A DNA stretch of 12,154 bases from Acidobacteriota bacterium (GCA_003224635.1 QHZK01000051.1:1-12154); one strand, 5' to 3'. Shown: positions 1 through 7,724, counted from the stretch's first letter. Translations and numbers: made by a program. The notes: generated by a model from the sequence alone, not told the origin.

Positions 1-1162
1 CGAAGCCATGAGTCACGGCGACTACGACGATTTCTGGAAGAACTGCGGCGCGGACGTGACGGCCCACGTGGCGGAGTACAAGGACATCCCCGTCTACCTC
101 GTGGGCGGCTGGTATGACTCCTGGGGCGCGCAGACCGCGAACCTGAATTACGTCACGCTCTCGAAGGCCAAGAAGGGGCCGATCCGTTTGATTATGGGAC
201 CGTGGACACACGGCGGCCAGACGCTGAGCTACGCGGGCGAGGCGGAGTTCGGACCGGACGCCACCCTTGATTTCCAAGCCTTCCATCGGCGCTGGTTCGA
301 CCACTGGCTGAAGGGGATCGACAACGGCGTGGACCGCGAGCCGCCCGTCCGCATCTTCGTCATGGGCGGCGGCGACGCGCACAGAACACCCGAAGGCCGG
401 ATTTTTGTCGGCGGCCGCTGGCGCGACGAGCGCGAGTGGCCGCTGGCGCGCACCGTTACGACGCCCTACTACCTGCACGCGGACGGCAGCCTGTCCACGA
501 GCGCGCCAGGTCCGAGCGCGCCCACGCATTACCTATTCGACCCCAAACGCCCGGTTCCTACGCTCGGCGGCAACATTTCATCGAACGGGGTTCTGATGTT
601 CGCGGGCGCCGCCGACCAGCGCTGCCGCAAGGACTTCTGGATGTGCGAGGATGAGCGGCCGCTCTCGGCGCGCAACGACGTGCTGGTGTTCGAGACGGCG
701 CCGCTCGGTAGGAGCGTCGAAGTAACCGGCCGGCTTGTCGTGAAGCTCTGGGCGTCGTCGAGCGCTCCGGATACTGATTTTACCGCCAAGCTGATAGACG
801 TCTATCCTCCCAGTTCCGACTTCCCCGCCGGAGTGGACTTGAACGTTGCGGACAGCATCGTCCGCGCGCGCTATCGCGACTCGCTCGAGCGCGCTACCCT
901 GATGAAGCCGAGTGAAATTTACTCCTTCACGATCGAGATGTATCCGACTTCGCTTGTCTTCAAGCGCGGACACCGGATCCGGCTGGACGTTTCGAGCAGC
1001 AATTTCCCGCGCTTCGACGTGAACCCGAATACCGGCGAGCCGCTCAACGGTAACCGGCGCTGGGCCGTCGCCGACAACGCCGTCTACCACGACCCGGAGC
1101 ACGCGTCCGAGATCCTGCTACCGATCATTCCTGCGAGCGCGGAAGGCGGGGAAGAGCGGTAA
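1..1162 (+). CDS. CocE/NonD-family alpha/beta hydrolase, C-terminal part
   Basis: The reading frame is open from the window edge (codons at 2-4 and 5-7 precede the first ATG at 8), so this is the 3' part of a longer gene. Numbering from that ATG, two motifs of the X-Pro dipeptidyl-peptidase/cocaine esterase family (peptidase S15) are visible: GGWYDSW with the catalytic acid Asp37, and GPWTHGG with the catalytic His68. The nucleophilic serine should lie upstream, outside the window. Residues from about 130 to 375 fit the family's C-terminal jelly-roll domain (the X-Pro dipeptidyl-peptidase C-terminal type), including a GHRIRLDVSSSNFPRFDVNPNTG stretch typical of these esterases (split here as GHRIRLDVSSSN then FPRFDVNPNTG). 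Members hydrolyse esters or amides, or act as acylases; the substrate cannot be told from sequence. The N-terminus, and hence any signal peptide, is not visible. Family call is firm; specific activity is unknown. Confidence 0.9.
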   Translation, partial: EAMSHGDYDDFWKNCGADVTAHVAEYKDIPVYLVGGWYDSWGAQTANLNYVTLSKAKKGPIRLIMGPWTHGGQTLSYAGEAEFGPDATLDFQAFHRRWFDHWLKGIDNGVDREPPVRIFVMGGGDAHRTPEGRIFVGGRWRDEREWPLARTVTTPYYLHADGSLSTSAPGPSAPTHYLFDPKRPVPTLGGNISSNGVLMFAGAADQRCRKDFWMCEDERPLSARNDVLVFETAPLGRSVEVTGRLVVKLWASSSAPDTDFTAKLIDVYPPSSDFPAGVDLNVADSIVRARYRDSLERATLMKPSEIYSFTIEMYPTSLVFKRGHRIRLDVSSSNFPRFDVNPNTGEPLNGNRRWAVADNAVYHDPEHASEILLPIIPASAEGGEER

Positions 1163-1264
1163 GGCGGCGCGGCACGAGGAGCCGACAGGCTCGCCTTCGC
1201 AGACATCAAAAACCGATGGCTGCGCCACCGTTGAGGGCGCGGGAGAGCTGTAAGGCAGCAACAC

Positions 1265-1269
1265 GAGGA
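1265..1269 (+). promoter_or_regulatory. Ribosome binding site deciding the start at 1279
   Basis: GAGGA stands 9 bases before the ATG at 1279. The longer in-frame start at 1216 has no comparable site and would add about 21 non-hydrophobic residues before the first membrane segment. This supports 1279 as the start. Confidence 0.6.
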
Positions 1270-1278
1270 CCCATCGCT

Positions 1279-1599
1279 ATGGCAAATCCGAAACAGGGCC
1301 ACATCATCAGCGCCGTTTTCTGGATGTTTCTGATCTCGCTGCTGCTGTTCTGGCTGCCGGTGGCGGGCCCGCTGATTGCGGGGATCGTGGGCGGCAAGAA
1401 GGCAGGAGGAGTCGGCGAGGCCATCCTTGCGGTGTTGCTGCCCGGCATCGTGTTCGGCGCGGCACTGTTCTTCTTGGCATCCGTTCTGACAGGCGTTCCG
1501 CTAATCGGATTCGTGGCGGGCGCGGGCGGTCTGATCCTGGCGCTCAGCCACGTCGGTACGCTTCTGATAGGGGCCGTCATTGGCGGCGCATTAGCATGA
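1279..1599 (+). CDS. Small hydrophobic membrane protein, unknown function
   Basis: A 106-residue protein, mostly membrane segments: roughly residues 9-36, 46-71 and 75-105, separated by a short basic glycine turn (GGKKAGG at 39-45). Glycine- and alanine-rich helices (GPLIAGIVGG, GAVIGGALA) suggest tight helix packing. There is no signal peptidase site or catalytic motif. The general look (GPLIAGIVGGKKAGG) resembles small DUF5518-like membrane proteins, but I do not claim that family. It follows the hydrolase gene by 116 bases on the same strand and converges on the Uma2-type gene, leaving 44 bases between stops with no clear terminator. Start chosen on the GAGGA site at 1265-1269 and on the clean MANPKQGH N-terminus. 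Function unknown. Confidence 0.7.
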   Translation: MANPKQGHIISAVFWMFLISLLLFWLPVAGPLIAGIVGGKKAGGVGEAILAVLLPGIVFGAALFFLASVLTGVPLIGFVAGAGGLILALSHVGTLLIGAVIGGALA

Positions 1600-1643
1600 A
1601 ACCTGGCGAGAGTACAACTGCTTGAACAAATCTGACGAGGCGG

Positions 1644-2183
1644 CTATTCGAAGATCTCTCTCACAGGCAGCGAGAAACCGGGAAAGAGTCGTTGGTCCTC
1701 GAGCACGTCCTGCTCCCGAAGGATGGCGCTGACGGCGCCCGGCCCGAAAACATGGATTTGCCGTAACTCCGCATAAACAACCCAGACGGCTTGGGCTCCC
1801 GCTGCCAGATACTGATTTACCTTCCCGACGAGAGCAGCGGCGAAGTCGGTTGGGGAGACAACCTCTATCACTAATGCCGGCGCTTCCGCGATGCGGCGAT
1901 CCAGGTCGAGCTGCTTCATGCGATCGGCCGTCACGAAGGCTGCGTCCGGAATGCGCACCGTCTGCGGAGAGAGCTGGACGTCCGTTTCCCTGAAAACTTC
2001 CCCCAGGCCGCGCTCACGAAAGAAGCTTCTTAAAGGGTCCGCAATGTTGTCCCGGACCAGATTATGTCTTGGGCGAGCGGTCGGCGTGACAATCAGCTCC
2101 CCTTCGTCCAGCTCATAGCGAACGCCTTCCTCTTCCGGCAGTTGGTCGAACTGTTCAAGCGTCAGTAGAGTCTTGGTTCCCAT
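1644..2183 (-). CDS. Uma2-family (DUF820) PD-(D/E)XK nuclease-like protein
   Basis: A 179-residue protein with the full Uma2/DUF820 pattern: an N-terminal LTLEQFDQLPEEEGVRYELDEGELI block, then a restriction-endonuclease-like core. Candidate active-site residues are the Asp of RIPDAAFV (about residue 99), the Glu of ALVIEVVSPTD (about 127) and a Lys in the following helix (VGKVNQYLAAGA, about 140). The family is very abundant in cyanobacteria, planctomycetes and some other soil and aquatic bacteria. Its members are annotated as endonucleases from fold alone and their cellular role is not established. Length is normal for the family. The start ATG at 2183 has a weak AAGG 6 bases upstream. It is last in the minus-strand run, 153 bases after the DprE1-like gene, and probably has its own promoter or reads through. 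No partner toxin, antitoxin or methylase is adjacent. Confidence 0.88.
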   Translation of the reverse strand: MGTKTLLTLEQFDQLPEEEGVRYELDEGELIVTPTARPRHNLVRDNIADPLRSFFRERGLGEVFRETDVQLSPQTVRIPDAAFVTADRMKQLDLDRRIAEAPALVIEVVSPTDFAAALVGKVNQYLAAGAQAVWVVYAELRQIHVFGPGAVSAILREQDVLEDQRLFPGFSLPVREIFE

Positions 2184-2245
2184 GTCGCGCCTTCGTTGAG
2201 TCTGTCACAGTCTACCACCTCAGGGATTTCCTTGGAAGCGACCCT

Positions 2246-2268
2246 ATTGTATTGTAACCATTGTAACC
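2246..2268. repeat. Short tandem repeat upstream of the Uma2-family gene
   Basis: ATTGTAACC occurs twice in tandem (2251-2259 and 2260-2268), preceded by a partial unit ATTGT at 2246-2250. It lies in the 153-base gap before the Uma2-family gene. On the minus strand each unit reads GGTTACAAT, which contains the -10-like hexamer TACAAT, but no good -35 hexamer sits at the right distance. It may be a regulator site or chance. The rest of the gap (2184-2336) shows no convincing gene. Confidence 0.6.
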
Positions 2269-2336
2269 CGCGCTCTTTGATCTTCGGTCTCGTCTGACCC
2301 TGGGGCCGCTGCAGCCAATCACGAGCTACCAGAGTA

Positions 2337-3704
2337 TTATCCATTCACGATCCGCAGCCGGCGCGCCAGGGAAGACGAGAACAGGCCCTTCGGGTCAAGC
2401 TTCTGCTTGACGGCCCGGAAGCGGTCGAGATTGGGGTACATGGCGGCAAACGCCTCGGGTTTCAGGACCGCGTCTTTGGCCAGATAAACCCGCCCGCCGT
2501 GTTTGAGGACCACGTCGTCCAGTTGATGTAAGAACGCCACCAAGCCCCTGTCAGCCGGCAAGTCGAGCGCCAGCGTATAGCCCTTGAACGGGAAGCCAAG
2601 CAAGGCCTGGTCAGCTTCCCCGAAACGCTTCAGCACCGCCAGGAATGAGGCCCGGTGGGACTGCGCGAGCCGCTCGAGCAGGATCGCCAGAGCTTCCCGC
2701 CCCCCGTCGGCGGGCAGAGCGACCTGGTACTGGATAAAGCCCCTCTTACCATACATCCGGTTCCAGTTTTCGATAGCGTCCAGGGGGTAAAAGAATCTCT
2801 CAAGATCAACCATTCGACTTGACCCATTCTTGTGCAGGCCGTAATAGAGAGCGTTGAAAGCGCGCACGGTAACACTGGTCAAGGCTGCGGGCGGGAATTC
2901 AAACGGCACGTTCAGCCGCATTCGCCGCGGCAGGGTCAGCGCGTTCAAAAGTCGAGGCGACGCTTCTGCGGCCGTCGCGTGATTGGCGCGCATCAGCACG
3001 GACCTGCCCAGCGAATCGCCTTTCGCCAGGCAGTCTACCCAGGCGACCGAGTATCGGTAGCGCTCGTCCGACTCGGTCATGGTGTCCAGGGCCTCGTTGA
3101 GGTTCCGCGTTCTCTGATAGTCCACGACCACGTAGGCGGACTCCACGCGTTCGAGCTCGATCCGGGCGCTGAGGATGATGCCGGTGAGGCCCATGCCGCC
3201 GACCGTAGCCCAAAAGATTTCGCTGTTGTCTTGGGACGAGCAGGTCAGGACTTCGCCGGCGGCTGTCAGGAGGCGTAAATCCCGCACGAAGTTCGAGAGG
3301 GTCCCGTCGCGGTGATGGTTCTTGCCATGAATGTCGGCGGCGATCGCGCCTCCTACGGTCACAAACTTGGTGCCCGGCGTCACGGGCAGGAAAAAACCGC
3401 GCGGCAGGAAAAACTCAATGATCTCGGCGAAGCTGGCCCCTGACTCGCACTCCAGCACCCCGCTGTGGCCGTCGAAAGAAAGGAAGCGGTTCAGGCGGAC
3501 CGGGCTGACGGCGCCCGCGTTCAGGTTCAACGCAGCGTCGCCGTAACTGCGGCCCAGGCCGCGGGGAATGTAGGAGGACTCGGCGCCGGAGTCGAGGATC
3601 GCCCGAAGGTCGGCTCGCTTCTCCGGCCGGTAGAGGTGACAGGGTTCAACGGGGAACCGTCCCCACCCCGCCAATTTCCGGCTTGTGCAAGCTACTTTAC
3701 CCAT
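2337..3704 (-). CDS. dprE1: DprE1-like FAD-dependent decaprenylphosphoryl-ribose 2-oxidase
   Basis: A 455-residue flavoprotein of the vanillyl-alcohol-oxidase fold, closely following mycobacterial DprE1. An FAD-binding N-terminal half carries GRSYGD (51-56) and VTVGGAIAADIHGKNHH (115-131; His126 matches DprE1 His132). A C-terminal substrate domain follows, with YLAKDAVLKPEAF, where Lys410 matches catalytic Lys418, and a typical DPKGLFSSSLARRL ending. DprE1 oxidises the 2'-OH of decaprenylphosphoryl-beta-D-ribose to the keto form, which DprE2 then reduces to the arabinose epimer. The position matching mycobacterial Cys387 is Ala379. Start at 3704 gives the family's SRKLAGWGRFPVE N-terminus. 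It lies 6 bases after the stop of the prenyltransferase-like gene with no clear ribosome site, implying coupled translation. Family call is firm; the exact prenyl-sugar substrate is inferred from the neighbour. Confidence 0.9.
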   Translation of the reverse strand: MGKVACTSRKLAGWGRFPVEPCHLYRPEKRADLRAILDSGAESSYIPRGLGRSYGDAALNLNAGAVSPVRLNRFLSFDGHSGVLECESGASFAEIIEFFLPRGFFLPVTPGTKFVTVGGAIAADIHGKNHHRDGTLSNFVRDLRLLTAAGEVLTCSSQDNSEIFWATVGGMGLTGIILSARIELERVESAYVVVDYQRTRNLNEALDTMTESDERYRYSVAWVDCLAKGDSLGRSVLMRANHATAAEASPRLLNALTLPRRMRLNVPFEFPPAALTSVTVRAFNALYYGLHKNGSSRMVDLERFFYPLDAIENWNRMYGKRGFIQYQVALPADGGREALAILLERLAQSHRASFLAVLKRFGEADQALLGFPFKGYTLALDLPADRGLVAFLHQLDDVVLKHGGRVYLAKDAVLKPEAFAAMYPNLDRFRAVKQKLDPKGLFSSSLARRLRIVNG

Positions 3705-3710
3705 TGGGCG

Positions 3711-4637
3711 CTAAAGATAGATGATCAAGACCACAGAGACCGCCCACAACAGCACGACAGAGAGCAGCACTCGGTCGGTGAACAGCAGGCGCGTCGGGCT
3801 GCCTCCTCCTTCGCGCTGGTGCACCAGGTAAAGATAGCGGAAAATTCCAAAAAGGACGAAGGGGACGGTCAACTCCAAACGTTTTCCGGGAAACTTCAAG
3901 CGGACGTCAGCCGAGAGCGTGTAGAGCGCATACGACATCACGGTGGAGGCCGTCACGATCGAAATCAACTGGTCCAGGAAATAGGGGCTGTACTCCGCCA
4001 GACTCGCCCGATGGTCCGAAGCGTCCTCGCCGAGGAGCACCAGCTCGTGGCGTCGCTTGCTGAGCGCGATAAACAGCGCCAGCAGGGTGGTGCAGACGAT
4101 CAGCCAGGAGGAAATCTCTACGTGGATGACCACACCGCCGCCGAGCACACGGAGAACAAATCCCGCCGCGACCACAAACACGTCCAGGAGCATCACGTGC
4201 TTCAGCAGCGATGAGTACAAGGCATTCAAGGCGGCATACGAGGCAGCCACGAGGAAGAAGCGGTGGTCGAGGCGCCAAGCCGTGACGAGGCCGGTCAACG
4301 CGAGGAGCGAGGCGGCGACCACGGCCGTCCCCGGCGCCAGGCGTCCCGAAGCGACGGGTCTCAGCCGCTTCAGCGGGTGCTGGCGGTCCTCCTCGGCGTC
4401 CAGCACGTCGTTCAGAAGATAGGCGGCGCTCGCAACCGCGCAGAAGACGAGTGCCGCGAGCGCCGTGGTCACTGCCGCGCGCCGGTCGGTCAGATTGCGG
4501 GAAAAGATCAGGGCAGCGAAAACGAAGCCGTTCTTCACCCACTGCCTCGAACGAAGGCTTTCGATCAAGGCGCGGACGCTTGCGGCGCGACTTCTTAAAC
4601 CCTCAGCGATGGTAGTCGGACTTGAGGGCGAAGCCAT
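3711..4637 (-). CDS. UbiA-family decaprenyl-phosphate phosphoribosyltransferase-like protein
   Basis: A 308-residue multi-pass membrane protein of the UbiA prenyltransferase superfamily. The first acidic motif is NDVLDAEEDRQHP (76-88; Asp77, Asp80, Asp84). KRLRPVASGRL (90-100), YSSLLKHVMLLD (141-152) and FIALSKRRHEL (189-199) follow, in the pattern of DPPR synthase (Rv3806c of M. tuberculosis) rather than of quinone or haem UbiA enzymes. This enzyme transfers 5-phosphoribose from PRPP to a polyprenyl phosphate at the cytoplasmic face of the membrane. The basic N-terminal LRSRQWVKNGFVFAALIF is also characteristic. The ATG at 4637 has a GAGGA-type site (4644-4648 on the complement) 6 bases upstream. 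The DprE1-like gene begins 6 bases after its stop, which strongly supports this substrate assignment over others in the superfamily. The separate DPPR phosphatase and the DprE2 reductase are not in the window. Confidence 0.87.
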   Translation of the reverse strand: MASPSSPTTIAEGLRSRAASVRALIESLRSRQWVKNGFVFAALIFSRNLTDRRAAVTTALAALVFCAVASAAYLLNDVLDAEEDRQHPLKRLRPVASGRLAPGTAVVAASLLALTGLVTAWRLDHRFFLVAASYAALNALYSSLLKHVMLLDVFVVAAGFVLRVLGGGVVIHVEISSWLIVCTTLLALFIALSKRRHELVLLGEDASDHRASLAEYSPYFLDQLISIVTASTVMSYALYTLSADVRLKFPGKRLELTVPFVLFGIFRYLYLVHQREGGGSPTRLLFTDRVLLSVVLLWAVSVVLIIYL

Positions 4638-4781
4638 TACAGTTCCTCAGGAGGATTAGCGATTCTACCGAGATCATATCGGCGAGCTGGAGCCGTGTTG
4701 AATCCGTCTTTCGGCCGCGTAAGACGTTCCAGCGGAACATCTCTACGTAGTCACATCGCGGTTACCCGAGTCAGCGTGGCG

Positions 4782-6485
4782 TTAAGGTACCATCCATTTC
4801 AACCAGTAGGCCTGCGCGAACGCCAGCGCGCTCAATCCTGCCGCCAATAGTATGCTGTGCCAGAACGTGGTGCGCAAGACCTCGCCTTCGCGTCCGGCCA
4901 GACCCACGGTCGTGACTCCTACCGCGATGTTCTGAGGCGAGATCATTTTCCCGGTGACGGCCCCGGAGGAGTTGGTAGCGGCGAGCAAGACCGGACTCAG
5001 GCCGAGCTGGTGCGCCGCCGCTACTTGCAGATTGCCGAAGAGCAGATTACTTGCCGTGTCGCTGCCGCTCAAGAAGCACGCCATCCAACCGAGGTATGCG
5101 CTGACCAGGGGAAACCAGCGTCCGAGCGTGGCCAGCGCCGCGCCCAGCGTGTAAGCCATTCCCGAGTAGTTGTAGAGATAGGCCAGGCCCACGATCAGCG
5201 TCACCGTCAGGCACGGCAAGCGGAGCTGGCGGAGCGTTTTGAACCCGGACTTCAGAAACGTGGTCGGCCGCACCGAAAACAACACGGCGGTCAGCACGGT
5301 GGCCGTCAAGGCGCCGGTCCCCACCGCCAGAGGCTGAAACAGATAGACCGCGGCGTAAGGTTTCCGGTAAAGCGAAATAAAAATCCTGTTATGGAGCTGC
5401 GGAACGGGTATCGCAATCTGCCCCACGCCGAGAATCTTGAAGTAGGACCAGGCGATCATGACGGCGGAGAGCAGGACCCAAGGCGCCCACGCGGAGAGCG
5501 CCTCGACCGGCGAGAGCTTGGCGGGCGGAGGAGCGCCATCGGTGTGGGGGCCGAGCTGTTCGGACGCCGTCCGAGGAGGGTCGCCGGTCGCGGCGCGGGG
5601 CGGCTTCTCTTTGGCCTCGGGGCGCAACCCTTCGGCGGTCAAACGCGGCGCCGGGAGCGCTTCCGCGGGCGGCTTCCACACGCGCAGGAACAGGGCCACC
5701 CCGGCTATTGAAGAGAGTGCCGCGATAATATCTGCCGCGTAGGGACCCCAGAAATTGGAGACCAGAAATTGCGCGAGCGCAAAGCTCCCTCCGGCTACCA
5801 GCGCCGCCGGCCACGTTTCCCTCAACCCTTTCCCCTTTGCCACTACCCAGACGAGGTAAGCCGGCAGGATTAGAGACAGGAAAGGCACCTGCCGGCCGGC
5901 CATGGCCGAGAGTTTTCCCAGGTCGAGCCCGGTGACGCCCGCGAGCGCGACGATGGGAATCCCCAGTCCGCCGAAGGCGACGGGGGCCGTGTTCGCGATC
6001 AGGCAGACGGTGGCCGACTGACGGGCGCTGAAGCCGAGACCGAGCAGAAGAAAGGCTGCCACGGCGACGGGCGCGCCAAAACCCGCTGTTCCTTCGAGCA
6101 GCGCGCCAAAGCAGAAGGCTACCAGGATCACTTGAATGCGCGCGTCGCCCGAGGCGTGCTCCACCATCCACCGCCGGAGGAGGTCGAACTTTCCTGTGTC
6201 CACGGTAAGGTTGTATAGCCACAGAGCCGCGAACACAATCCACATGATCGGCCACAGCCCGTAGACCACGCCGTATGCCGTGCTCCGGAGCGCAAGACCA
6301 AGCGGCATGCGCCACACCACGGTTGCGAGGATGCCGGAGGCAAGCAAGCCCCAGGCGGCGGAAACATAACCCGATTGGCGCAGGACGCCCATCAGGACCA
6401 AGAGCAGGAACAACGGCAAGGCGGCCGCCAAGGCGGAAAGCGCTACCGAGTGCAGTGGATCGAGAGGTTGGGCCCAAGGAGCCAT
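4782..6485 (-). CDS. lldP: L-lactate permease (LldP/LctP family)
   Basis: A 567-residue transporter of the lactate permease family (PF02652 type), which imports L- or D-lactate and glycolate with protons across the inner membrane. The N-terminus MAPWAQPLDPLHSVALSALAAALPLF (read as MAPWAQPLDPLHS then VALSALAAALPLF) lines up with the start of E. coli LldP. The signature FCFGALLEGTAGFGAPVAVAA, NTAPVAFGGLGIPI and ETWPAALVAGGSFALAQ blocks are intact. A hydrophilic, proline-rich loop of about 70 residues lies mid-protein (around residues 285-350). Length is close to the E. coli protein (551). I chose the ATG at 6485; upstream in-frame codons would overlap the murB end and add a non-homologous arginine/serine-rich stretch. 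No ribosome site is obvious before 6485. It follows murB by 49 bases. No lldD, lldEFG/lutABC or lactate regulator is nearby. Confidence 0.92.
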   Translation of the reverse strand: MAPWAQPLDPLHSVALSALAAALPLFLLLVLMGVLRQSGYVSAAWGLLASGILATVVWRMPLGLALRSTAYGVVYGLWPIMWIVFAALWLYNLTVDTGKFDLLRRWMVEHASGDARIQVILVAFCFGALLEGTAGFGAPVAVAAFLLLGLGFSARQSATVCLIANTAPVAFGGLGIPIVALAGVTGLDLGKLSAMAGRQVPFLSLILPAYLVWVVAKGKGLRETWPAALVAGGSFALAQFLVSNFWGPYAADIIAALSSIAGVALFLRVWKPPAEALPAPRLTAEGLRPEAKEKPPRAATGDPPRTASEQLGPHTDGAPPPAKLSPVEALSAWAPWVLLSAVMIAWSYFKILGVGQIAIPVPQLHNRIFISLYRKPYAAVYLFQPLAVGTGALTATVLTAVLFSVRPTTFLKSGFKTLRQLRLPCLTVTLIVGLAYLYNYSGMAYTLGAALATLGRWFPLVSAYLGWMACFLSGSDTASNLLFGNLQVAAAHQLGLSPVLLAATNSSGAVTGKMISPQNIAVGVTTVGLAGREGEVLRTTFWHSILLAAGLSALAFAQAYWLKWMVP

Positions 6486-6534
6486 AGACGCGAACCCAAA
6501 AGCCGACGGCCGCGGGCCGAAGCCAACGCTCGGC

Positions 6535-7665
6535 CTACTGTAACGCGAGATGGTCCTCCATCTCGGCTGGACGGAAACCGATGAGTTCGGGCTCGATGCT
6601 GATGACCATGCCCGTGCGTTCATAGATTGTTTGTCGGATGCGCTTCACTAACCCCATGACATCCGCCGCTGTCGCTCCACCCTGATTGAGCAGGACCAAG
6701 GGTTGGGTTTCATTGACCTCGGCCCTGCCCGCGCGGCATCCTTTGAGGCCGCAGGCTTCCATCAAAAAAGCCGTCGGTATTTTGATCCCGTTTCCCGCTT
6801 GAAACCTGTTCCTGAATTCGCGCAGTCGAGCCAGCTCGTTCGGGCTGAAGTTCTTCCGGAAGTTGGCTTCCAGTCGATCGTATTCCGCCTGGGTTAAGAC
6901 CAGATTCTTAAAGAACGAGCCAGCGTTCCCCCCTTTTTCCTCACGAGGAAAAGGGAATTTGCGATCGCGGATGGCAACGATCGCCTTACGGATGTCGAGT
7001 TGCGTAGGTCGCCCGATTTCCCTGCTGTCGAAGTAGGCTCTTACATCGGTATATTGGAGGTTCGGCCGCTCGAGTTTTGATAATTTGAGGGTGAGGCCGA
7101 GGATGAAGAACCGGCCTCGCGCGGATGTGTTAAACACGCTCTTTCGGTAAGCAAGCTGGCAGTCCTCGATCCCGAGCGTCCTCACTTCCCCCGTGCGAAG
7201 GTCCATGACCTCGGCGCACTCCAAGACGTCGCCGATCTGCTGTCCGTAGGCGCCGATGTTCTGAACCAGGGCCGCGCCCGCTTGCCCCGGGATGTGGGAC
7301 AGGTTTTCGATGCCCCACCAGCCGTGCGCGACGGCGTGCTCGACCACGTTGTCCCAACTCTCGGCGGCGTTGATCCGCAGTGTGACGGTGTCCGCGTCTT
7401 CGCGGACCAACGTGATTCCCTGGTGGACGGGATGCACGACCAGCCCATTGAATCCGCCGTCGCTGATCAAGACGTTGCTGCCCCCGCCCAAGACGAGGAT
7501 GTGCTCGCGCTCGGCTTTCGCAAACTCGATGGCCTCGCTGAGATCGTCCGGACTCTTGATGAGGGCGAAATGGCGCGCCGGTCCCCCAATCTTGAACGTC
7601 GTATAGGGTTTCAGGAGTTCATGGTCTCTTATTTCCAGGTTATCCCGGAGCGGGCGCAGAGTCAT
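6535..7665 (-). CDS. murB: UDP-N-acetylenolpyruvoylglucosamine reductase MurB (type I)
   Basis: A 376-residue cytoplasmic flavoenzyme that reduces UDP-GlcNAc-enolpyruvate with NADPH to UDP-MurNAc, the second committed step of peptidoglycan synthesis. FAD-binding motifs are YTTFKIGGPA (21-30) and VLGGGSNVLIS (58-68). Catalytic residues match E. coli: Arg174 in YRKSVF, Ser250 (proton donor) in GNAGSFFKN, and Glu360 in SIEPE. The insert with YTDVRAYF marks the E. coli-like type I. The start is the ATG at 7665. A longer frame to 7785 exists, but its extra residues (SPLAGEGGRRLGEG) are the translation of a REP-like repeat, not protein. There is no ribosome site at 7665; an extended -10 sequence ends 6 bases before it, so the mRNA may be leaderless. 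It sits away from any mur/fts cluster, between acyl-CoA ligase and lactate permease genes. Confidence 0.95.
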   Translation of the reverse strand: MTLRPLRDNLEIRDHELLKPYTTFKIGGPARHFALIKSPDDLSEAIEFAKAEREHILVLGGGSNVLISDGGFNGLVVHPVHQGITLVREDADTVTLRINAAESWDNVVEHAVAHGWWGIENLSHIPGQAGAALVQNIGAYGQQIGDVLECAEVMDLRTGEVRTLGIEDCQLAYRKSVFNTSARGRFFILGLTLKLSKLERPNLQYTDVRAYFDSREIGRPTQLDIRKAIVAIRDRKFPFPREEKGGNAGSFFKNLVLTQAEYDRLEANFRKNFSPNELARLREFRNRFQAGNGIKIPTAFLMEACGLKGCRAGRAEVNETQPLVLLNQGGATAADVMGLVKRIRQTIYERTGMVISIEPELIGFRPAEMEDHLALQ

Positions 7666-7671
7666 ACTGAA

Positions 7672-7680
7672 ATTGTAGCA
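7672..7680 (-). promoter_or_regulatory. Extended -10 promoter element just before murB
   Basis: On the minus strand TGC TACAAT (7680 to 7672) matches the extended -10 consensus TGnTATAAT with one hexamer mismatch. No good -35 hexamer stands 16-18 bases upstream, which extended -10 promoters can tolerate. Only 6 bases separate it from the murB ATG at 7665, so transcription would start at or next to the start codon. Confidence 0.4.
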
Positions 7681-7724
7681 GGCGGAGCTAAACAGACCTG
7701 CAGAATAGAGTGACGAACGATTCC

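Noticed and set aside
1600..1643. Terminator between the convergent small membrane protein and Uma2-family genes
   Set aside because: No stable inverted repeat with a T-run is visible in the 44 bases.
1644..2183. Uma2-family protein as part of a defence or toxin system
   Set aside because: No partner gene, methylase or mobile element is adjacent, and the family is abundant as solitary genes.
2162..2344. Possible 60-residue gene on the minus strand between the DprE1-like and Uma2-family genes
   Set aside because: It overlaps both neighbours, has no ribosome site and no recognisable protein pattern.
3465..4214. Long + strand open frame opposite the DprE1-like and prenyltransferase-like genes (also 4857-5711, 8326-8853 and the 9653-10663 minus frame)
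   Set aside because: These are antisense shadows in GC-rich coding DNA; their translations are low in hydrophobic order and the opposite strands carry clear conserved proteins.
6486..6623. N-terminal extension of the lactate permease reading frame
   Set aside because: It overlaps the murB end, is arginine/serine-rich with no membrane character, and the ATG at 6485 matches the E. coli LldP N-terminus.
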